Origin: Glutinoglossum americanum
Lineage: Eukaryota > Ascomycota > Geoglossomycetes > Geoglossales > Geoglossaceae
Direction of reading: 5' to 3'
NCBI GenBank assembly: GCA_020080175.1
Contig: JAGHQL010000089.1
Location: 40,642 to 104,641 of the forward strand
DNA: 64,000 bases
A program made the position numbers and the translations under genes. Of this stretch, positions 1-10,500 are shown in pieces. The notes below the pieces were generated by a model. That model searched no databases. It saw only the letters and a list, made by a program, of their open reading frames with translations, and was not told the origin of the DNA. The first letter of the stretch is position 1. The number at the start of each line of letters is the position of its first letter.

Positions 1-1334
1 GTAAAACTCCTATTGAAGCTCTACTTGAGACTTTACAACATGATACATATACTTTTTATTATAAAACCAATCTTGTTGATTGAATTACTTATTTGTTTTT
101 TGCACATTCAAAGAGTGTTGACCTATTGAACCAGTTTCCTGAAGTTATATTACTTGATTGCATATACAAAACTAATCGCTTCAAGCTTCCCCTTTTAAAT
201 ATTATAAACACAACATGCCTAAATACTACGTTCTATATTGCATTCTGTTTTATCCAACATAAAGATGAAGAAAGTTTCACTTGGGCTCTCACCCAATTAC
301 AGTCTCTTTATTGTAATAAAACTTTTTAAGTTCTCATTATAGATCGGGATATGGTACAGCTAAAGGTAGCTCGAATTGTATTTCCTAAAATACTCCGAAT
401 GCTTTGTGTTTGGCATATTAAAAAAAATATTCTCGTACATTCTTCCCGATATATTAAGGATATAGAGGAGTGGGAGGAATTTATGAAGGACTAGATAAAC
501 CTTATCAATAGTTCGACTATTTTGGTTTATGACACTCGATGGAAAGAGTTTGAGGCAAAGTATCAGCCGTAGTATCCTTTACTAGTGTTATATCTTATAG
601 ACACTTGGCTCGGGACTTGGAAAGTTTTAGTGGTTAGGGCATGGGTTGATCAGTACTTGCATTTGGGAAATTGAGCAACCTTACGAGTAGAGAGGGCACA
701 TAGCGTGTTGAAGTCATATCTACAAGTTTCAACTAGTGACCTCAAAGCAGTATACGATAAAATCACCTTGCTGCTCACAAACCGATTTGCCGAATTTGAA
801 ACAGCAGTCGAATCCAATAAAATACGCATCCCACATACAGCACAAGACAGCTTCTATGCATCCTTAGTAAGGCAAATCTCTAGTTATACTCTAGACAAAC
901 TCTGGGATGAATGACATCACCTCAACTTACCAGATCCTCTTCTGGCCTGCACAGGGTCATTCTGGCATTCTATGGGAATGCCTTGTGCTCACGATATGCA
1001 AGAACGACTTATCGAACAAGGCACTCTTCAACTTGATGATATTCATCATCACTGGTACCTAGTAACACCCCTCCCTCGTGTTATGGAGCCGTTAGTATTG
1101 GAGCCAGCTCGAGAGAATTTAGGAAAAAGAGTTCAGCTATCCAAGATACAGAGTTGCCGTAGCAATCGAGCTTCCCGCGCCCGCACATCTACATTACAAG
1201 CTGGCATAGCTACCTCACGAACCCATCCAGCTACCCAACGAACTCGTGTAGCTACTTCTTCTACACGACGAAATCCTTCAGAGTTTGAGGTGGTGCTGAA
1301 GAGCCAGCGGCAGCTTAGGAAGCGGCAGAACTAG
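1..1334 (+). pseudogene. MULE-type DNA transposase remnant, RIP-like decay
   Basis: A single reading frame from base 3 to the stop at 1332-1334 keeps the features of fungal MULE/FAR1-like transposases: an LLDCIYKTN-type core with PLLNII near 150-210, a DRD-like motif near 350, an RVERAHSVLKSYL block near 690-720 and a C-terminal MGMPCAHD zinc-knuckle-like motif near 972 (a SWIM-like CxH). The frame never shifts, but it is cut by six internal stops (TGA 81, TAA 327, TAG 492, TAG 570, TGA 672, TGA 912). Each stop is one C-to-T or G-to-A transition away from a CGA, CAA, CAG or TGG codon. The DNA is AT-rich. This is what repeat-induced point mutation (RIP) produces. The 5' part lies outside the window. 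Family assignment is by motif recognition; the RIP origin is inference. Confidence 0.85.
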
Positions 1335-1370
1335 CCATTTTGTATCTAATTTATAATCTCCACTCTAAGC

Positions 1371-1470
1371 GCATGGCACTACCAAAATCAATGCGTGGCA
1401 CTTCCAAACTATTTGCGTGGCACTACCAAACTACTTGCGTGGCATTACCAAACCGGTGCGTGGCAATACC
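1371..1470. repeat. 22-bp minisatellite, about 4.6 copies
   Basis: Units of 21-22 bp starting GCRTGGCAYTWCCAAA follow one another at 1371, 1393, 1415, 1437 and 1458 (the last is partial). Units differ by a few substitutions. The array begins 37 bp after the transposase stop and may belong to the 3' end of that element. Confidence 0.85.
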
Positions 1471-1645
1471 GACGCCCCACACGCCCCTTCGCCCTCCACT
1501 CGAGAATGCTCTTTGTGAACGGGGTGTGGAGCTGATGGGGGCCCCTCTCCCACCATGCCAAACGCTGCCCCGTGTCCCCTAATTCCCTCTCAGGCTTTCC
1601 ATATATCCATTCTTCCCCTCCCTCAGCCGCCATTCCGCGCTAGAA

Positions 1646-4600
1646 TCATGAACCTCGTCCTTGGTATGTCCTGAGAATCTTCGCTATGGTCACATGGCCT
1701 CTCGCTTCTGCAAGCGTCGCCGCCCTTGAATACTGTGTATCCGCTTCCCCACTGCCAGCGCCGGCATTCAGCAATAGTTGCAGCATGTCCAGGCGGCCGC
1801 GCTCCGCAGCCGCCTCGAGAGCCGTCCTCCCGTATGGTCCCGCCGCCGGTGCGGCATTCACATCTGCGTCGCCGCTGAGGAGCATCAGGGCGATTCTGAT
1901 ATAGCCATGATCTGCCGCCCATTGCAGCGCCGTGAAGCTAGAAAATGGGGGTCCGCTTGCCGGGGCATTGACGTCTGCCCCAAAATTCAGCAGCAACTGG
2001 ACTAGCTCGGCATTGCCATTACTAGACGCCATCTGGAGCGCAGTTCTCTCGCACGCATCAACTTCGAGATTGGCGTCCGCTCCAGCTTCCAATAGAATTT
2101 CCGCTACCTCAAGGTTGTCCACTTCTGACGCCGCTTGGAGTGCAGTTAATCCGCCTCTACCGGCAGGAGCATTTGTGTTCGCGCCTGCCGATAGTAGCAT
2201 TCGAACTATTTCCGCGTCGCCCCCAAATACTGCTCCTTGGAGTGCGGTTCCATATTCATCAGCGGGCGGGGCATTGACATCTGCACCCGCCTCTAGCAGT
2301 ATTTGAATCATAGCGATGTTCCCCTCGCTCGCTACTCCTTGAAGCGCAGTACCACTATAGGGGGCCGCTGGAGCATTGACATTTGCACCAGAATAGAGCA
2401 GGATTTTTACTAGTTCGATGTTGTCATTCAACGCTGCTTGTTGGAGGGCGGTGGCCGCAATCCCATCATTAGCAAGAGTATTGGTGTGTGCGCCTTCACC
2501 CAGTAGAACCTGAACTATTTCGATGCTATTACTACCCACTGCCGCCTGTAATGCGGTCGCTCCATGGTCAGAATAGTCGTTAGCTAGGGCATTGACATCT
2601 GCGCCTGCCCCCAACAACAGCTGAACTAATTCAATACCACCGAGGCCTGCTGCCCATTGGAGTGCAGTTCTCCCACTATTAGGTGGAGCGTTGATATCTG
2701 CGCCTGCCTCCAACAACAGCTGAACCAACTCAATACCACCGAGGCTCGCCGCCCATTGGAGTGCAGTTCCCTCACCATCAGCTGGACCGTCAACATCTGC
2801 GCCTGCCTCCAACAGCAACCGAACTAGTTCAATTTCCCCGAGACTCGCTGCCCATTGGAGTGCGGTTTTACCATTACCTGGATCATCGATATCCGCGCCC
2901 GCCTCCAACAACAGCTGAACTAGTTCAATATCAACGAGGCTTGCTGCCCATTGAAGCGCGGTTCTTCCGCCGGTTGAGGCGCCGATATCTGCGCCTGCCT
3001 CCAACAACAGCCGAACTAGTTCAACATTGCCTAGGCTCGCCGCCTGCTGGAGTGCAGTTCCCCTAAAGCCGATTGAGGCGCCAATATCTGCGCCTGCCTC
3101 CAACAACAGCCGAACTAATTCAACATTGCCTAGGCCCGCCGCCCGCTGGAGTGCAGTTCCCCCAAAGCCGATTGAGGCGTCGATATCTGCGCCTGCCTCC
3201 AACAACAGCCGAACTAGTTCAACATTACCTAGGCCCGCTGCCCGCTGAAGCGCAGTTTCCTCAAAGCCGATTGAGGCGTCGATATCTGCGCCTGCCTCCA
3301 ACAACAGCCGAACTAGTTCAACATTACCTAGGCCCGCCGCCCGCTGAAGTGCAGTAACCCACCAGTAGACCGGGGCGTCGACATCCGCGCCTGCCTCCAG
3401 CAATAACCGAACTAGCTCGACGTTGCCGTTCCGCACTGCCAGCCCCAGGGAAGTTTCTTGATACCTTTGGACAGCTGGAGTAATGTGGGCACCTTTATTC
3501 AGCAGAATTCGAACTAACCCAACATTGTTGCTCGCTGCTGCTCCTTCGAGCACAGTTCTACCACCAAATTTAGCGGCTAGAGCGTTGATGTCTGCTCCCG
3601 CCTCCAGCAGATGTTGAGTCATTTCAGTGTCACCGCGCTCTGCTGCCGCCTGGAGTGCAGTTCCTTTATACGTGTATGCTGGAGCGTTGATATCTGCCCC
3701 TCTATTCAATAGTAGTCGAACTAGTTCGGGGTTACCACTTTTTGCGGCCTCCTGAAGTGCTGTTCCTACATACTCACAACTAGGTCGAGTATTGACGTCC
3801 GCACCCGCATCTAGTAGAATGCTAACTAGCTCTATACTCCCGGTTCCCACCGCCCATGGGAGCGTGTACCCAGGAGCGGCATTAGCGTCTGCGCCTGCAT
3901 CTAGTAAAATCCGGACCAGCTCGATGTTACCGCGCCTGGCAGCTTCTTGGAGGGGTCTATATCCAAAAGCCCCTGGCTGTGCGCTCACGTCAACGCCAGC
4001 GTCCAGTAAAATCCGTACAATGTGTAAATCTTCGAGTCGCAGGGCACTTCGGAAGATATTTCTCGCGAAAGATTCGATAGATGGGGTCTTAACTGAGAAA
4101 AAGGCTCTGAGTATTAACTGCTGTCCCCTATTGATAAACCGCGTCAGGATATCATCAGTTTGGTCGTCACTCAACACACCATTCGACGAGAGATAAATTG
4201 CGAATTTGAGTAGCTGTAACATAGCATTTGCACTGGAGTAGCCAAATAGTTGCTGAACACTCGCCGCGAGGTCGCCGTCGCGCCTTTCCAATAAAATGGA
4301 TTGCAGGTACGAGTGGATGCTCAGCATGCTGCCCCGGCCGGTTCTTGCCGAAAACCATCCACGGAAAAGGGTCCTCGCCTCGCTTTTAGATATGTCGGAG
4401 ATCAGTCCCATCAGATTTCCCTGGTTCGGGGGACCCAGTAAGGTTGAGTCAGGTTCGACCTCTCGAGCGCTAGCCAGGTCAAAAAATTGTTGGAATGACC
4501 GAGGGCCCTGGCTCTCAACAGCTAGCCTTTGAACTGCCTATTGCATCAGCATATAAATCCCCGGACAAACCCCGGTCTCTGGGAGGAGTGATAACACACA

Positions 4601-5288
4601 TTGACACTCCATAAACTCTTGATACCGAAAACAAGGGAGGTTATCGAGCCTGAGCCTATAGGAGGCCGACCCCGAAGACGGATGGAGGGAAGCAAAAATT
4701 TCCTCCGGAATTTGTAGACTTGGAGCCTGGGATGCGGGCGGAGGCGACCCCAGAGTTTGGAATGCACAAGAGGTCGAACCTGGAGGCGTACAGAGAGAAA
4801 TGGGGAGGCCTTCTGGAGTCCGTGGACTCGGAGCTTGGACATGGTGAGGACGAGAATCGCTCAACTAAGAACGGGGCGCAGATGACACTTACCAGAGGCA
4901 TATTTTTGCTCAAATGTTGGAGGGCAGTGCCGCGAAAGCTCCCTCTTTACCTTTTTCGCTGGAACTAGGACATCACCGATGTACATCTCGCTTTCCTTTC
5001 CGCAGAGTTTTCGTTTCTGCACCTGGTGGTGAACGAACTCCCATTCAGCCTGGTTTAGGTTTTTGCGTGCGTTCCATTTTTTGAACTGGCGTTCGTATTG
5101 AGCCTTACTATTAGCGATGTCAGTCGGCAGATCGAAGGAGCCGGGGCGGATTACGTAGCATGGAAATTGCGCTTTTCTTTCATATGCTGCATCACATCCT
5201 TGAGAGACATGCCCGCCATGTAGAGGGCGGAGATTTCGTTCTGATGGGAATCCCAATCAGCTTGTGTGATTTGCCGTCCCGACGACAT
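1646..5288 (-). CDS. Clr5 domain plus ~24 ankyrin repeat protein
   Basis: Four exons are inferred: 5288-5155, 5107-4893, 4833-4598 and 4537-1646, giving 1158 aa. Residues ~10-75 form a Clr5 domain: an ADW start, a helix with LKDVMQHM, then, across a 47-nt intron with a CTGAC branch, QYERQFKKWNARKNL. This domain is common at the N-terminus of fungal ankyrin and NLR-like proteins and is thought to bind DNA or partners. A Pro/Ser-rich linker (~115-195) and a helical region (~196-360) follow, then about 24 ankyrin repeats to the C-terminus. No NACHT or other catalytic domain is visible, so a scaffold or recognition role is likely. Intron 2 has a perfect GTAAGT donor. Intron 3 (4597-4538, 60 nt, GTGTTA..AATAG) is less certain: it removes an in-frame TAG, and without it the gene carries a nonsense codon and the 921-residue ORF starting at 4411 would stand alone. 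Confidence 0.87.
2640..3360 (-). repeat. Near-identical 99-bp ankyrin-coding tandem repeats
   Basis: Within the ankyrin gene, consecutive repeats around 2900-3350 are almost identical at the DNA level with an exact 99-bp (33-residue) period; for example GCCGATTGAGGCG recurs at 3068, 3167 and 3266. Flanking repeats are far more diverged. This points to recent unequal exchange or gene conversion that keeps the frame. Confidence 0.9.
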
Positions 5289-6281
5289 TTTTCGTTTGGC
5301 TAGGCGACAGAAGCGAAAGTGAGGTAGTGCTAGGAGAAGTATGGTGGGAGGAGCGGAGACTGGCTGCGTTCTGAGAAAGTTGAGTTTGGACGGTCTGCTG
5401 CGGAGTATATATGCTCAATCTGGGCCTGCCCTGGTCAAGCATCGGAAACGGTTCCACGATCTGCCTTTTCAGCAACAAGGCTGTCAACCCCCAAACGTGA
5501 ATGGTCGCTCATGGTCGGAGCCCACCGCCATCTCATGTGAGCGAAAACCACGGTCGGTGTTGACAGTTGGCTATTGGCCAGATCCAGAATCTGTTGTCTT
5601 GGCTCCAGCTCGGGCGATTGGCTAAATCCAGAATCCGCCAACTCCGCCCGTACGCAGCACAGCCGGTTATTGGCGAGATCCAGGATCTGCTCATGGATTG
5701 CCCAGCACGGGGCATGCCATAACCATTTGCTCGGTGAGATGAAACGGCCGGATGCGGTGGCCGATGCCTTGTCCTTAGCTAAGGCTACCCTAGTATGTTT
5801 TAGGTTGTTTCTGGTGGAAGCAATGAGGGCTATGGGCTAAGGGCTAGCCCCCTTTCCCCGTCACGCGGCGACCCGCATTGCGTGTTGCGCGAGGGAGCTG
5901 CTCCAATTGTGCGAACCGGTACGCGAGCTGCCGGGAAGGCGAGGCTGAGAACAGCCGGGATGCTGAGGTGGAGCAATCCAACATCAATTATCAAGCCATC
6001 CCCGATATCAGAATCCAGCTGAGTGACTAACGAATTTAATTTGGGTCGGATATCGAGTTACCTGAGCGACTATTCGGAAAGGCGGCCTGCCGGTAGAACA
6101 ATTTGCTCGACCCACCAAAGGCCATTTAACGCGGCGGTACGATCACCGGGAGGACGGCAGAGCCATCAACTAGAGGAGATGGTGCTAAGCTTAGTATCTC
6201 TGAGTGTTCAAACCCCTAGGCATTTAGAAACACTAGCACGAATCGGGGGAGCGACGAAGGAGTCGAAAATTTTTCACGGTA
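5289..6281. other. Intergenic, upstream of the ankyrin gene
   Basis: Presumed promoter side of the minus-strand ankyrin gene. Apart from the short repeat at 5571-5692, only short ORFs with no recognisable domain or splice structure are seen. Confidence 0.5.
5571..5692. repeat. Three diverged copies of a ~45-51 bp unit
   Basis: The motif ATTGGCNARATCCAGRATCYG occurs at about 5573, 5617 and 5668. It sits in the presumed upstream region of the Clr5-ankyrin gene. Minus-strand translation gives a repeated ILDLAN-like motif, but no convincing gene was found around it. Confidence 0.6.
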
Positions 6282-6656
6282 GAGTCCGAGATGGCCGGTT
6301 GGAATGTAAGTACCTCGCTTACCAGTTTTGCAGCAAAAAGGTACTTAATTCTCAAATTTTTAGAAATCCCATAAACCCCCTGATACTTTAAAAATTAAAT
6401 AATTTTTGAATGTAGTTATTAGAAGAATGCATGCACATTCTCCAAAAAGCTAAAAAATATCAAAACCCATATCAAGATATCATATGACTGTAGTATCGCC
6501 TTTGATATTAAATGTATACACATTCTTCTAATATGTCAAAAAGCCATTTAATTTTTGAACAAATATGAGAGGATTTGTAGGGTTTCTAAAAGATTGAGAA
6601 TCGAGCGCCTTTCGCTGCAGAACCGGTAAGCGAGGTACTTGCGCCATCTCGAACTC
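6282..6656. mobile_element. MITE with ~120-bp terminal inverted repeats, TA-flanked
   Basis: A 375-bp element with no coding capacity. The left end begins GAGTCCGAGATGGCCGG and continues to AAGTACCTCGCTTACC. The right end, read inward on the other strand, begins GAGTTCGAGATGGCGC and also continues to AAGTACCTCGCTTACC. The ends stay alignable for roughly 120 bp into the AT-rich centre. TA dinucleotides at 6280-6281 and 6657-6658 fit a Tc1/mariner-type target duplication. A related element lies inside the PKS at 14500-14966, so the family is dispersed. No transposase for it is present in the window. Confidence 0.8.
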
Positions 6657-7596
6657 TATATTAGGGTAGATGACCAAGCACGAAGCATCTAGCTTCCGGA
6701 TTTCGGCCGGAAATATACTCAACTCGGCTTTATAAAAGTCTATTATGGGATTAGCTTTTAACACTAATATTAATCAGGTTATTTTGTCTTGTTTACGAAG
6801 CCTACTGGCACAACCGTTAACGCCACATGTATATAAAGATCTTTCACCCTCCACCCTCCTTCCTCCTTCACGCAGCCTCCTGCCTATAATACCATACAAT
6901 AAATCAATTCTTCTGACAGTACCCCTCTTCCGTGACAAAGTCTTACAAGTTTCCCTATAATTATTCAGTCCGCTTGAGGATAACCCTCGCTCGAATGAAA
7001 TAAATAAAAGCTCAAAAAAAAAATGCAAGTAGAGTCGTGGTTGTGATATCGGATTCTATTTCAGCATACGGTTTCTATACAATTTGGGTAGAATTTCCCG
7101 TGCTCAAGGTGATTAGCCATTGAACAACAACAACGTATCCGAGCAGTCTCAGATTTTATTCTCCGGTAACGCTTGTATAGTGCATGTTGCGAAATTGTTG
7201 GACATGAATAATTCATACAACAGAGGTAGTTGCACTTTAGCCTTGTTTACGTCACATTTAGCCATGTCAGACTCCAGTAGGTACTTACCGTAATGGGAGT
7301 TAGGGCTGACTACTCATATACCCCCAGCTAAAGTTGATCAAGGGGGTTATCTCCAAAGAGGCAGAATGGCCTAAACATGCGATACTGCCGGTGCCTATTT
7401 CTCAATTCTCTGATAATACTAATACCACTACCTGAACCTTTCCCCTTTGTCCTTTGGCGAGGATATTGGTTAAAGGCATAAACCTTTTCGCTGGGTATGC
7501 GGGTAAGAAAATAGGGTTTGGGGGTACATGTTTTCTTACAGCATTCCCGACTATAGTACATGACTAGCAATCCCAGCCGAGCATCCTATTCTCCCT
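6657..7596. other. Intergenic, 3' of the PKS
   Basis: AT-rich DNA beyond the PKS stop codon. It contains CT-rich and A-rich stretches (for example around 6840-6890 and 7010-7023) and several short ORFs. Nothing recognisable as a gene was found. Confidence 0.5.
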
Positions 7597-10500
7597 TTAC
7601 ATGACTTTCATCGAGAAATAATCATCACCATTTTTCACAGCCGCTTTACACTTCTCCGCCTCCCCACCAAACTTAACCCTCAACCCCTCCGCCGCCAGTT
7701 TCCCCATCTGCACCACCGACCCGGCATTCAAGATCTCCAGAACGCTAATCTCAAGCCCGAGGTTCTGGCGCCACCAGTTCCGGACCTCGATCGCGACGAG
7801 GGAGTCCACGCCGATGGCGGAGAGGGATTGAGTGACGTCGAGCTCGTCTTCGGAGAGAAGCATGAAACACGAGAGCCGGGTGCCGATTTCACGTGTCAGG
7901 AGGTCGGCGCTAGATTGTGCGTCGAGAACCCGAGGGTTTGCTGCCACGGTGGTGAGGAATTGGCGGAGTCCGGCGTCAACGGCACGGTCGGTGGTGTATT
8001 TGGTGGTTTCGATGTTGCAGTACATGGACGTGCGGATATCACGGCGCCAGGTGACGCGGTTGGTTGAGTCGGAGAGTGGCTTTGTGGATTTAAGGCCGAT
8101 GGCTAGCTGACTTGTGTTGGTGAAGCCGATGGTGTTGTTGGAAGGCTCTGGCGACGGTGGTGCGCTCCGCATGATCGCGAGTTGTAACGACTCCAGGAGG
8201 TCGCGTTCCCGTAGGGTGTGTATCGCTATATTGTGGAAATGATCTAGAATAGCCTTTTTATCGCTGATGAACCCGACGTCTTCCACAGCGCCCACGACGA
8301 GCACCGACGCCGGAAGCCCTAGGCCATGCCGGTACTGAACGAAAGCGTCCAGGAACGTGTTTGCCGACGCATAGTTCGCTTGGCTGGGCCGACCGACCAT
8401 GCCTGAAAGGGAGCTGAAAAGGACGAAGAAGTCTAGAGCGTGGGATGATAGAGCGGAGTGGAGATTTAACGTGCCTTGGACTTTGGGAGATATGGCAGTT
8501 TCCCAATCGGAGTGGGTCATTTGAGTTAAAGCTCGACCCTGCAGCTTATTAGAGGCTGTATGCTATTGGGAAGAGAAAATGGGGTCCAATCCTCACCCTC
8601 AACACCATAGACATGTTGATAACCCCCGCGATAGGTTTCGCGGCCATAGAAATCACATTCTCAACGTCCCTCACACAATCAACGCCCCCCGCAAACGCCT
8701 TAACTTCACACCCCATTCCCCTTAGCTCCTTAAAAAAAGCTTGATCCCCTGCCCCGCGCCCCGCGGACCGCGAGAGGTAAATCAAATTCGTCGCCCCGTG
8801 CTCGGCTAGCCAGACGGAGACTGCCCGGCCCAAGCCTCCAAGCCCCCCGGGAAGGAGGTAGGATGCGTCGGGACGAAGACTGAGGGGGTGGGCGATGGGA
8901 GTTACCGGGAGGAGATCTGGGTCCGACGGCATGGAGACCACGATCTTGCCAATGTGTTGGCCTTTCTGCATGCAGCGGAATGCGTCCTCCACCTTGGTAC
9001 CCGGGAAGAGGGTGACAGACGGGATAGGTTTGATGGAGCCTTGACGGTAAAGATCCATGCACCGTTCAAGTAACCTGTATAGCATAAATTAGCATCCCCG
9101 ATCCCACTAGGTATACAAAACTAAAAACCTACCTTTCCGTGACCCCCGGCCTATGCGCAAATATCCCTGCAAAATCAACCCCGACAAACATCCTATTCCC
9201 TTCAAAAAGGTCCATGTCCAACTTGCCTCTCCCCACCAAGTCCCGCTTCCCGATCTCGATCATCTTCCCGAATTCGGCGACGCATTGCCATGAGGCGTGG
9301 AGGAGCTCGCCTGAAAGGGAGTTTAGGACGACATCCACACCGCGGCTGTGGGTTGCGCGGAGGATTGAGGGGAGGAAGGAGGTGTTGCGGGAATTGAAGA
9401 TGTGGTCGCGGGGGATTGAGTATTCGAGCATGAGGTATTGGATTTTTTCCTCGCTGCCGACAGTCGTATAGATCTAGGACAGAGGATTATGTTAGTGGGT
9501 TTGGTAGGTAGTGCTGTGGCAAAGGGCTCACCTTAGCACCGACCATATTGCATATTTGGATTGCCGCTAAACCTATCCCGCCGCAGGCAGAATGTATCAA
9601 GACGGTCTAGTTTCTAGTTCAGCAGACGGAACAACCTAAGCTCCATGCGAAATGGCAGACTCACCTGCCCTCTCTTGAGCCCCCCAATATCGATCAGCGA
9701 ATGTACAACGGTCCCGTATACACTCGGCATGGTTGCCGCATCCTCAAACCCGAGATCGTCTGGGATCTTGGCGCAGAGCCTGGATTCCACAGTTAAGAGG
9801 GTGGAGAAGCAGCCTCCTTCAAAGGCGATGACGCGGTCTCCGGGCTTGAGATGGCGAACCGCGGGGCCGACGCGGCGGATCACACCGGCGCCTTCACAGC
9901 CGAGTCCCTTGCCTTCGATTACGGGACCTTCGATAATGCCCATGGCGATGAGGACGTCCTAGCAGTTGGTTAGTTTGCTGGCTAATTTTCTGCCTGGAGG
10001 TAATATAGTGAATTGGGGGAGCCGGATAGAGGACGGTTAGTCACCTTGAAATTTAGGCCCACTGCCCGAATATCCACCTCGACTTCGTCGTCCTTCAAGG
10101 CCTTCCGAGGTCGCCGCTCCCACTGCAGCGTTTGCAGCAACCCCGGCTTCCCAATCACCAATTTCTTAACCACCCCTTCCTCCCGAACCACCTCCCGCGA
10201 CAACTCCCGCGGAACCGATATCCACCGGAATCGGGGTATGTGGATCACCCCACGCAGTACCGCATACTCGAAATCCGGATCTAGTTCTGCATCCCTGCGG
10301 CGCCGCTGGAATTTCCCTAGAACCTTAGGGATTGTGGAGAAGGACTGGGCATCTAGGGCGTCGAGCTCGAGGGTCGCGAAGTCGATAGAAAGCTCGGAGC
10401 GGATGGTCCGTGCGAGGCCGAGGATTAGCCCGTAGCGCGGATCCTGGCACTGTAGTTGGGCGGATCGGGTGAGCCATAGGACGCCGGAGGATCTTAGGGC

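Noticed and set aside
1686-4196. Several long plus-strand ORFs opposite the ankyrin gene
   Set aside because: They are antisense shadows of the 99-bp repeats; their repeated peptides change with frame and match no family.
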